In this document: in pieces, positions 1-5,586 of the stretch | Layout: each line of letters begins with the position of its first letter | Numbering within the stretch: the stretch's first letter is position 1 | NCBI GenBank assembly: GCA_046724395.1 | Contig: JBKOWM010000167.1 | Span: forward strand, 1-8,939 | Direction: 5' to 3' | Origin: DATAEU01 sp046724395 | GTDB lineage: Bacteria; Actinomycetota; UBA4738; HRBIN12 | DNA: 8,939 nt | The notes under the pieces: model-generated | Told to the model about the DNA's origin: nothing | The model's input: the letters and a program-made list of their open reading frames with translations, nothing else | Database searches by the model: none | Made by a program: the position numbers and the translations under genes

Positions 1-303
1 GGGACGCCCGTGACCAAGGGAACCGCCGTCGACGTGGTCGTCGCGGTCGCGCCGTCCCCGTCGCCGACCCCGACGGACATCCCGCTCAACGATTTCACGT
101 GTCAGAGCCTGAGCGGCGCGCAGAACGAGCTCGACAAGGCCGGGTTCGACGTCATCGTCTCGGACACTCCGCAGTTCAACGAACAGTGCCCGCAGCCGAA
201 CAAGGTCGCCTCGCAGGACCCGTCGGGCGGCAGCTTCCCGCCCGGCACCACCGTGACGCTCGTTCCGAGCACCAACGAATCGCCGTCGCCGGGGGGGCAA
301 TGA
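1..303 (+). CDS. C-terminal end of a PASTA-domain protein (PknB-like kinase or penicillin-binding protein), 5' truncated
   Basis: The reading frame is open from the first base and ends at TGA 301-303, giving 100 visible residues. It begins with the tail of one PASTA repeat (VTKGTAVDVVVAVA), then a Pro/Ser/Thr linker (PSPSPTPTD), then a full PASTA repeat at about visible residues 31-89 ending in SQDPSGG...PPGTTVTLV, and a short Pro/Ser/Gly tail. PASTA repeats are extracellular modules that bind peptidoglycan fragments or beta-lactam-like ligands; they occur in PknB/Stk kinases and class A or B penicillin-binding proteins, so this is the outer end of a membrane protein that senses or builds the cell wall. 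The catalytic part lies upstream of the window, so kinase and PBP cannot be told apart. The full repeat has cysteines at visible residues 34 and 63 that could form a disulfide. The stop overlaps the thyX start (ATGA). Confidence 0.85.
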   Translation, partial: GTPVTKGTAVDVVVAVAPSPSPTPTDIPLNDFTCQSLSGAQNELDKAGFDVIVSDTPQFNEQCPQPNKVASQDPSGGSFPPGTTVTLVPSTNESPSPGGQ

Positions 304-1907
304 CGCTCTGGTATGTCCCCGAGGCGTGGACGGCAGACGAGCGCGCCATCCTGCAGAACCACTTCACGAACCTCGAGGGACCGGTCTTCGCGCTGATCAA
401 CCTGCCCGAGGTCGTCAAGGGGGCGCTGTTCGCGCGGTACTCCAGGACGACGAAGTCGCTCCGCCGGCTGTTCCTCGACGAGTTCGCCCACGACGTCGGC
501 GACGCTCGCGTGACCGGATCGGTCGGCACCGAGCGGGCGGAGAGGCTGTACGACAACGTGTTCTTCGAGTACGGAGACGACTCGGTCGCGCAGCTCGGAG
601 GCGTTCACCTTGCGTGCGAGCAGGCGTCGCAGCTGCTCGCGAAGGCCATCGAGTGGGGGCGGCTGGCGGCCTACCTCGAGCAGTCCACACGGTACATGCG
701 GTACGACGACCGCCCCGGCGGCCGGTTGCGCCTCACGGTGCCGCCGGAGATCGAGGGAACCGCGGCCGAGCGCAACTACCAGGAGTTCGCGACGCGGACC
801 TTCGAGGCGTACGGCCGGATGTTCGAGCCGATGCAGGAGTACTTCCGCGAGCGGCACCCGACGCAGGAGGGGGACTCCGACTTCGTCTATCGTTCGACGA
901 TCCTCGCCAAGACGTGCGACACGCTCCGCGTCCTGTTGCCTGCCGGAACGAGGTCGAACCTCGGCGTGTACGCCGACGGACAGGCGTACGAGATGATGCT
1001 GCTACGGCTGCGCTCGCACCCGCTCGCGGAGATGCGGGAGTACGCCGACCTCATGCTGACGGAGCTGCGCAAGGTCATTCCGTCGTTCCTCAAGCGCGTC
1101 GACCTTCCCGATCGTGGCGTCGCGTGGTCGGACTACGTTCGCACCACCCGCGAACGTGTGGCCGATATCGCCGCGAAGTACACCGACGGCATCGAGCCCG
1201 GCGCGCGCGACGTCGTCACGCTGACCGACTACGACCCGCTCGGCGAGGAGAAGGTCGTCGCGGCGGCCATGTACACGGCGACGGATCTTCCCGATGACCG
1301 ATTGCACTCGCTGGCCCGTTCCATGAGCGAGGAGGAACGGGCCAACGTTCTCGACGCGTACGTGGGCGAGCGCGGCAACCGGCGTCACAAGCCCGGCCGC
1401 GCGTTCGAGCGCACGTCGTACCGGTTCGACGTGCTGTGCGACTACGGCGCCTTCCGCGACCTCCAGCGCCACCGCCCACTGACGCTCGAGTGGCAGACGC
1501 TGACGGCCGAGCACGGATACGAGACGCCGCAACAGATCTCCGCCGCGGGCCTCGACGAGGAGTGGCACGGTGTCATGCGCGACTCCGCGCAGACGTGGGC
1601 CCAGGTCGCGGAGGCAGCGGGTAAGGAGGCGGCGCAGTACGCCGTCGCCATGGCATACCGCGTCCGCTTCGTGATGCAGATGACGGCGCGCGAGGCGATG
1701 CATCTCATCGAGCTCCGCTCGTCGCCGCAGGGGCACCCGACATACAGACGCGTCGTGCACTCGATGCATCGGCTCATCCGCGATCAGGCGGGCCACCGTG
1801 CGATCGCCGCCGCCATGACGCACGTCGATCACAGCGAGGTGGATCTCGAACGCCTCGAGGCCGAGCGGCGCGCCGACATGAAGCGTCGCGCGGCGCGGCG
1901 CTCGTAG
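300..1907 (+). CDS. thyX: Double-length ThyX-family protein (FAD-dependent thymidylate synthase, tandem-domain form)
   Basis: 535 aa, about twice a normal ThyX. ThyX makes dTMP from dUMP with methylenetetrahydrofolate, FAD and NADPH in the cytoplasm. Two ThyX-like copies are visible, at about residues 25-265 and 310-505. Copy 1 has a ThyX-like lead-in (YGDDSVAQL, residues 91-99), then EQSTRY (127-132), matching the second half of the family signature RHRxxSxNExSxRY; the RHR positions are W, G, R. Copy 2 keeps RHR (390-392) but has lost the ExSxR half (W398, T400, T402). Both keep the later helix pattern around GTRSN (216-220) with LRSHPLAEMREYA (237-249), and RVRF (454-457) with ELRSSPQGHP (471-480). 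I infer one composite active site shared between the copies. The ATG at 300 is chosen because it overlaps the upstream stop; an in-frame extension to 99 would only read through the PASTA gene. Family assignment is firm; activity is less certain. Confidence 0.87.
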   Translation: MTLWYVPEAWTADERAILQNHFTNLEGPVFALINLPEVVKGALFARYSRTTKSLRRLFLDEFAHDVGDARVTGSVGTERAERLYDNVFFEYGDDSVAQLGGVHLACEQASQLLAKAIEWGRLAAYLEQSTRYMRYDDRPGGRLRLTVPPEIEGTAAERNYQEFATRTFEAYGRMFEPMQEYFRERHPTQEGDSDFVYRSTILAKTCDTLRVLLPAGTRSNLGVYADGQAYEMMLLRLRSHPLAEMREYADLMLTELRKVIPSFLKRVDLPDRGVAWSDYVRTTRERVADIAAKYTDGIEPGARDVVTLTDYDPLGEEKVVAAAMYTATDLPDDRLHSLARSMSEEERANVLDAYVGERGNRRHKPGRAFERTSYRFDVLCDYGAFRDLQRHRPLTLEWQTLTAEHGYETPQQISAAGLDEEWHGVMRDSAQTWAQVAEAAGKEAAQYAVAMAYRVRFVMQMTAREAMHLIELRSSPQGHPTYRRVVHSMHRLIRDQAGHRAIAAAMTHVDHSEVDLERLEAERRADMKRRAARRS

Positions 1908-1909
1908 CC

Positions 1910-1932
1910 GCCCGATCAGGCGGCGATCGGGC
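1910..1932. terminator. Candidate bidirectional terminator hairpin between convergent genes
   Basis: A perfect 8-bp inverted repeat, GCCCGATC (1910-1917) and GATCGGGC (1925-1932), has a 7-nt loop. It lies where the thyX stop (1905-1907) and the lipoprotein stop (1916-1918 on the minus strand) face each other. Two competing stems overlap it: GCCGCC/GGCGGC (1907-1912 with 1919-1924) and CGATCAG/CTGATCG (1913-1919 with 1932-1938). There is no T-tract on either strand, so this is not a textbook intrinsic terminator; many high-GC actinobacteria use such U-less hairpins or Rho. The 3' arm lies inside the lipoprotein coding sequence, so some symmetry could be chance. Confidence 0.4.
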
Positions 1933-3172
1933 TGATCGCGCGGATCGGCGACGGACTGCCGACGTCCACCGCGCCGAGGTCCGCCCCGCTCGAGGCGCTC
2001 AGCACCTCGAGCCGGTCCGGCAGTGCGACGTAGAGACGAGTGCCGTCGAGCGACAGGCCGAGTCCGGAGACGCCGCCGACGGTCGACCAGCGACGCGTCA
2101 CATCGAGAGACGCCGTGTCGATCGCCGTAACGACGCCGTCACCCCCGTCCGTCCCGACGAAGAGTGTTCCGCCGTCGGGGCTCACGGTCGCCGTCGTGTG
2201 AGAGCCGGAGGCCGGCAGCCGGATTCGGTACGGGGACGAGGTGTCGAGCGACTCCGTGTCCATCACGACGACGACGCCCTTGTCGGCGTCGACGATGTAC
2301 AGCCGTCGATCGTCGGGGGACAGCGCCATGGCCTCGACCGATGCCGGCTGTCCCCACAGCGGCTTCGGAAGCCCGATGCAGTGCGCCCATCCCTCGTCCA
2401 GGCTGAGCACATGCACGAACGAGACGACGGCGTTCGCCGGGACGGGCGCATCGTGCGGCGCGAACCCCGGCCGGGCGCTCGTGTACAGCGTGAAGAGCTT
2501 CGAGCCGTCGGCCGCCGGTACCTGCTCGAGCCTGGTGCCGGGCATCCGCTCGGCCGGGCCCTTGAACGGACCGACGGCGGGGCGCACGTCGCCGGTGCCG
2601 AGGTCCAGCACGGTGACGCGGTAGACGGACGGCGCCTGCGCCGGGAGGTACTGGATCAGGAACAGCTCGGAGTCGCTCGTCGAGAACGCCTCGGGCTCGA
2701 AGTTGCCGCGCAGCCGGTACCTCGCCGTCTCACCGGCGCCCGTGGGATCGGCGATGACGATCGTCGTGCTCGAACGCGGAACGGGCGTCCATGCGTCGTA
2801 CCCGGGCCGGAGCGGCTCCATCATCGCGACCCGGCGGCCGTCGTAGGAGACGACGCGGACGTCGAGCCGGCCGCGGATCGCGGTGCTCGCCATCTCGTCC
2901 CCGGTCGCGGTGTCGATCGTGTGCACGACGGTCGTGCCTCCCGAGGCCGCGGACGTATAGATGCGTGCGCCATCGGCGCCGGCGACGGCGCCGCGTCCGT
3001 CGACCACGACGGCGCCACTCGGGACGTCGACGGCGAGGGGACCGTCTCCCGTTCCGAGCAACAGCGTCTCGCTCGGGACCGAACCGGACGATGCGTCGGT
3101 CCGGTTCCCCTGGCCCGAACACGACGCGACGGTCGTCGCCAGAACGACGAGGATCACGGCTCTCGCGCGCAT
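1916..3172 (-). CDS. Secreted beta-propeller (YVTN/WD40-like) lipoprotein of unknown function
   Basis: 418 aa. The N-terminus MRARAVILVVLATTVASC is a lipoprotein signal: basic start, hydrophobic core and lipobox VASC with the lipidated cysteine at residue 18. A Ser/Thr/Gly-rich linker follows, then repeated beta-propeller blades. The clearest are at residues about 280-385, with the pattern SPDDRRLYIVDADKGVVVVMD, then SPDGGTLFVGTDGGDGVVTAID, then SLDGTRLYVALPDRLEVL. The middle (about 155-275) is less repetitive and holds FVHVLSLDEGWAHCIGLP. It is probably anchored to the outer face of the membrane as a binding or scaffold protein; no catalytic motif is visible. ATG 3172 is chosen over the in-frame start at 3307 because it begins the signal peptide and has GGGAGGG six bases upstream. 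The gene is divergent from the exported protein at 3319 and may share its regulation. No specific function can be assigned. Confidence 0.85.
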   Translation of the reverse strand: MRARAVILVVLATTVASCSGQGNRTDASSGSVPSETLLLGTGDGPLAVDVPSGAVVVDGRGAVAGADGARIYTSAASGGTTVVHTIDTATGDEMASTAIRGRLDVRVVSYDGRRVAMMEPLRPGYDAWTPVPRSSTTIVIADPTGAGETARYRLRGNFEPEAFSTSDSELFLIQYLPAQAPSVYRVTVLDLGTGDVRPAVGPFKGPAERMPGTRLEQVPAADGSKLFTLYTSARPGFAPHDAPVPANAVVSFVHVLSLDEGWAHCIGLPKPLWGQPASVEAMALSPDDRRLYIVDADKGVVVVMDTESLDTSSPYRIRLPASGSHTTATVSPDGGTLFVGTDGGDGVVTAIDTASLDVTRRWSTVGGVSGLGLSLDGTRLYVALPDRLEVLSASSGADLGAVDVGSPSPIRAISPIAA

Positions 3173-3178
3173 CACGTA

Positions 3179-3185
3179 CCCTCCC
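3179..3185 (-). promoter_or_regulatory. Ribosome binding site deciding the lipoprotein start
   Basis: The minus strand reads GGGAGGG, six bases before ATG 3172-3170. It supports starting the lipoprotein at its signal peptide rather than 135 bases upstream. Confidence 0.7.
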
Positions 3186-3202
3186 GGTCGGACCGCTGCT
3201 CC

Positions 3203-3228
3203 TGACACTTCTGACAGATGTACTGTCG
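3203..3228. promoter_or_regulatory. Inverted and direct repeat cluster, candidate operator
   Basis: In the divergent intergenic region, GACAG (3213-3217) and CTGTC (3223-3227) form a perfect 5-bp inverted repeat around ATGTA. A third half-site, TGACAC (3203-3208), repeats TGACAG (3212-3217) with a 9-base period. TGACA/TGTCA half-sites of this layout are typical of dimeric helix-turn-helix regulators. The cluster lies about 30-55 bases upstream of the lipoprotein start, where a promoter is expected. No regulator gene is in the window, so the binding protein is unknown. Confidence 0.35.
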
Positions 3229-3262
3229 ATCGGACCGGAAGGTTCCAAGGGATCCATCGCGC

Positions 3263-3288
3263 GGAACCGTCACGAGCCTCGCGCCGTC
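3263..3288 (+). promoter_or_regulatory. Candidate ECF-sigma-type promoter for the gene at 3319
   Basis: GGAACC (3263-3268) is followed after 16 bases by CGTC (3285-3288). This matches the general form of many extracytoplasmic-function sigma promoters (GGAAC at -35, CGT at -10). Transcription would begin near 3294-3296, giving a leader of about 25 bases before ATG 3319. The same hexamer occurs inverted as GGTTCC at 3241-3246. Short motifs like this arise easily in GC-rich DNA, so the call is tentative. Confidence 0.3.
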
Positions 3289-3307
3289 TGCCTATCGAAC
3301 GCGTCAC

Positions 3308-3314
3308 GGGGAGG
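3308..3314 (+). promoter_or_regulatory. Ribosome binding site deciding the start of the coiled-coil membrane protein
   Basis: GGGGAGG lies four bases before ATG 3319. The other nearby in-frame ATG (3328) would be 13 bases away, so 3319 is preferred. Confidence 0.65.
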
Positions 3315-3318
3315 AAGC

Positions 3319-4083
3319 ATGCGCGCGATGCGGGTCGTCGCGGCGACGGGTCTGTCGTCGATCGCCCTGGTGGTCGCGGCGTCGAGCGGTAGGGCCGACG
3401 GCGGCGCGTACATCGACCTGAACCGGACGCATTATCTCCCGGGCCAAACGGCCGTGGCCGAGACGTACGTGACGGTTCCGCGGAGCAAGCAGCACCTGCT
3501 CACGCGCGGTCCCTTCTACGCCTTCCTCGTGACCGGTCGGACATGGCCCCAGGAGGGACGGCCGATTCCCGACGACGCCGTGCGAGTGGGGACGTTCACC
3601 GTGGAGCACGATGCCGGCACGACGTTCGAGCTGACGGCGCAGCTGTCGATCCCCGACGTTGCCGGAGACTTCTACGGTCTGGCCCTCTGCAACGATCCGT
3701 GCACCGTGGCCGGCTTCCGCGAACCGATCAGCGGCACCATCTCGATCGTCCAGACGGCTCGCGAGGCCGCGCTCCTCCACGAGCGTCAACGACTGGAGGC
3801 GCGGAGTTGGCACCTACGGCGCGAGCTCCGGAGGGACGCGAGGGAGTTGGACGGGCTCCGGGTGGAGTTCGAGGCCAGGGAACGGGACCGCGCCTACCTG
3901 GCGGCCGAGGTCAACCGTTTAAACCGGGCCCTCGAGCGAGCCTCCTCGAGCGACGGCGCCTCTCGGCCCCTGGTGGACGGGTGGGCGGCCGGAATGGTCG
4001 GCGGCCTGGCCGCCGGCGCCACCGCGGTCGTCCTCGTTCGTCGCCGTTCGCATGCGTCGTCCGTCGTGGCGAATCCGACCTGA
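3319..4083 (+). CDS. Secreted coiled-coil protein with C-terminal membrane anchor, function unknown
   Basis: 254 aa, not a family I recognise by name. Residues 1-26 form a Sec-type signal peptide (basic start, core VVAATGLSSIALVVAAS, likely cleavage after GRA). Residues about 28-145 look like a compact beta-rich extracellular domain: YIDLNRTHYLPGQTAVAETYV resembles an Ig-like strand pattern, and two close cysteines (C124 and C128, in LCNDPC) could form a disulfide. Residues about 146-208 are a highly charged Arg/Glu/Leu helix, predicted as a coiled coil. Residues about 222-240 (WAAGMVGGLAAGATAVVLV) are a transmembrane helix followed by RRR, which fits a type I topology with a short cytoplasmic tail. 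It would place a globular domain on a helical stalk outside the membrane. It is divergent from the exported propeller lipoprotein; shared location suggests but does not prove joint function. Confidence 0.82.
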   Translation: MRAMRVVAATGLSSIALVVAASSGRADGGAYIDLNRTHYLPGQTAVAETYVTVPRSKQHLLTRGPFYAFLVTGRTWPQEGRPIPDDAVRVGTFTVEHDAGTTFELTAQLSIPDVAGDFYGLALCNDPCTVAGFREPISGTISIVQTAREAALLHERQRLEARSWHLRRELRRDARELDGLRVEFEARERDRAYLAAEVNRLNRALERASSSDGASRPLVDGWAAGMVGGLAAGATAVVLVRRRSHASSVVANPT

Positions 4084-4105
4084 TCCGGGTGGTCGAAGAT
4101 CGGAT

Positions 4106-4134
4106 GGCACAGCCCGCCGTGATTCGGGTATCCT
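4106..4134 (+). promoter_or_regulatory. Weak candidate promoter for the microprotein-his operon
   Basis: TATCCT (4129-4134), preceded by GG, fits the TAnnnT form of a housekeeping -10 element. Seventeen bases upstream lies GGCACA (4106-4111), only a partial match to TTGACA. The start site would fall at about 4141-4144, so the transcript of the microprotein at 4144 may be nearly leaderless, which would fit the lack of a good Shine-Dalgarno site there. Prediction only. Confidence 0.3.
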
Positions 4135-4143
4135 CGGCGACCC

Positions 4144-4299
4144 ATGGATCGTCAGTCGACGTTCCTGCTGGCCCTGGGCCTGCTGATCGCCGCCGCGGCA
4201 TTCGTTTCGGCGAGCGGCTGGGTCCTGTTCGTCCGTGACCGGCGCACCTCCCGCGCGGCCCTCGAGCACCATTCCGGCGAGGTTCATCCGGAGGGCTAG
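4144..4299 (+). CDS. 51-aa single-pass membrane microprotein preceding hisD
   Basis: A short frame from ATG 4144 to TAG 4297-4299. Residues about 6-30 (starting TFLLALGLLIAAAAFV) form one hydrophobic transmembrane helix, followed by a positively charged RDRR and a hydrophilic tail rich in His and Glu. This predicts N-out/C-in by the positive-inside rule. GC at third codon positions is about 84% (42 of 50 codons after the start), as expected of a real gene here. The stop abuts the hisD GTG with no gap, and the hisD Shine-Dalgarno site lies in its last codons, so the two are probably co-translated. No good Shine-Dalgarno site precedes its own ATG. It matches no family I know; it could be a membrane-anchoring or regulatory peptide, or a leader whose translation opens hisD. 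Confidence 0.6.
   Translation: MDRQSTFLLALGLLIAAAAFVSASGWVLFVRDRRTSRAALEHHSGEVHPEG
4290..4295 (+). promoter_or_regulatory. Ribosome binding site for hisD inside the microprotein gene
   Basis: GGAGGG ends four bases before GTG 4300. It fixes the hisD start directly after the upstream TAG. Confidence 0.7.
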
Positions 4300-5586
4300 G
4301 TGCTCGAGCGCATCGACCTCCGGGAACGGAGGGCGCGCCTCGAGCCCCGACGCCTCGACGCCGACCCGTCCGTAACCCACGACGTAGGCTCGATCCTCGC
4401 GCGCGTACGCGAGGAGGGCGACGGTGCCGTCCTCGACCTGACCCTCCGTTTCGACGGCGCAGACCTCCGCGGCCGCGGCCTGGTCGCGACTGCCGACGAG
4501 ATCGCTGGCGCCGCATCGAGCGTTCCATCGGAGCTTCGGAGCGCGCTGGATGCTCTCATCGACCGCCTGCGAGATCTACACGAACGGCAGTTGCCGGGCG
4601 AGTGGTGGGACGAGCGTGACGGAGTGGTGTACGGGGAGATCGTCCGGCCTGTGGAGACGGCCGGTTGCTACGTCCCGGGCGGCCGCGCGGTCTACCCGTC
4701 CTCCGTCGCGATGACGGTCGTGCCCGCGGCTGTCGCCGGCGTCGGGCGGATCGTGGTCTGCAACCCCCCGTCGCCGGACGGCACCCTCGATCCCGCCGTG
4801 GTCTATACGGCGAGCCGGGCCGGCGCGACGACGATCGTGAAGGCGGGCGGCGCGCACGCCATCGCGGCGCTCGCGTACGGCACCGACTCCGTTCCGCGGG
4901 CCGATCGGATCGTTGGTCCGGGCAACGCATACGTGACCGAGGCCAAACGTCAGGTGTCTGGCCTCGTCGGGATCGACGGCCTGGCCGGTCCGACGGAGCT
5001 CGCACTGATCGCCGATTCGAGCGCAGATCCGCGGTGGGTCGCCCTGGACCTCGTTGCGCAGGCCGAGCACGATCCGGATGCGCTCGCGACGCTGGTGCTC
5101 ATTGACGACGACCTGCTCGAGCCCATCGAGCGGCACCTCGAACGCGAGGTCGCGAAGGCGACGCGCCGTGCGGTGGTCGAGACAGCGCTCGCGCACGCGC
5201 GGGCGGTGATCGTCGTGGACACCGACCACGCGGTGGACGTCGCCAACGATCTCGCGCCCGAACACCTGCAGCTCGTCGTCGCCGACGCCGTTCGCGTGGG
5301 CGGGGCCATCCGAAACGCCGGCGCGATCTTCGCCGGACCGTTCGCCGCAGTGCCGTTCGGCGATTACGGCGTCGCATCGAATCACGTGCTGCCGACGGCC
5401 GGAACCGCCCGATTCGCCAGCGGGCTGCGCGCCGCCGAGTTCGTCAAGGTCATGTCCGTCGTGGAGCTCGACGCCGACGCCGCCGCGCGCTTCGCTCCGT
5501 CGGTCGCCACGATGGCTCGGCACGAGGGCCTCGCGGGGCACGCGCGCGCGGTGGAGGTTCGCGCCGAGGATCGCAGGGCGCCATGA
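4300..5586 (+). CDS. hisD: Histidinol dehydrogenase
   Basis: 428 aa, normal length for HisD, which oxidises L-histidinol to L-histidine in two NAD-dependent steps and ends the pathway. Diagnostic blocks appear in order: GCYVPGGRAVYPSSVAMTV (122-140), DRIVGPGNAYVTEAKR (202-217), GIDGLAGPTEL (224-234), AQAEHDPDA (253-261), APEHLQ (319-324), FGDYGVASNHVLPT (353-366) and the C-terminal EGLAGHARAV (409-418). By family comparison, zinc ligands are Q254, H257, D355 and H414, and the catalytic acid/base pair is E321-H322; all are present, so the enzyme looks intact. The start is GTG 4300, supported by GGAGGG four bases upstream. It is the first his gene visible here, directly after the microprotein, and its stop overlaps hisC. 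Confidence 0.97.
   Translation: MLERIDLRERRARLEPRRLDADPSVTHDVGSILARVREEGDGAVLDLTLRFDGADLRGRGLVATADEIAGAASSVPSELRSALDALIDRLRDLHERQLPGEWWDERDGVVYGEIVRPVETAGCYVPGGRAVYPSSVAMTVVPAAVAGVGRIVVCNPPSPDGTLDPAVVYTASRAGATTIVKAGGAHAIAALAYGTDSVPRADRIVGPGNAYVTEAKRQVSGLVGIDGLAGPTELALIADSSADPRWVALDLVAQAEHDPDALATLVLIDDDLLEPIERHLEREVAKATRRAVVETALAHARAVIVVDTDHAVDVANDLAPEHLQLVVADAVRVGGAIRNAGAIFAGPFAAVPFGDYGVASNHVLPTAGTARFASGLRAAEFVKVMSVVELDADAAARFAPSVATMARHEGLAGHARAVEVRAEDRRAP

Noticed and set aside
99..299. In-frame N-terminal extension of ThyX starting at 99
   Set aside because: The added residues only read the PASTA gene out of frame and are Arg-rich; ATG 300 makes the standard ATGA overlap.
2198..3205. A 335-residue plus-strand open frame opposite the lipoprotein
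   Set aside because: Low-complexity Arg/Gly/Asp translation without motifs; the minus frame has a signal peptide, lipobox and propeller blades.
3173..3307. Longer lipoprotein start at 3307
   Set aside because: It would bury the signal peptide and lipobox 45 residues inside the protein; a good ribosome binding site precedes ATG 3172.
3281..3310. LexA (SOS) box around TCGAAC in the divergent region
   Set aside because: Only one half-site is present; the second half (GTTCGA) is missing.
4105..4122. Sigma-54-like TGGCAC before the his operon
   Set aside because: The matching -12 TTGC element is absent at the required spacing, and sigma-54 is generally missing from actinobacteria.
4144..4299. 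His-leader attenuator upstream of hisD
   Set aside because: The short frame has only three His residues, two adjacent, with no alternative terminator/antiterminator stems visible before hisD.
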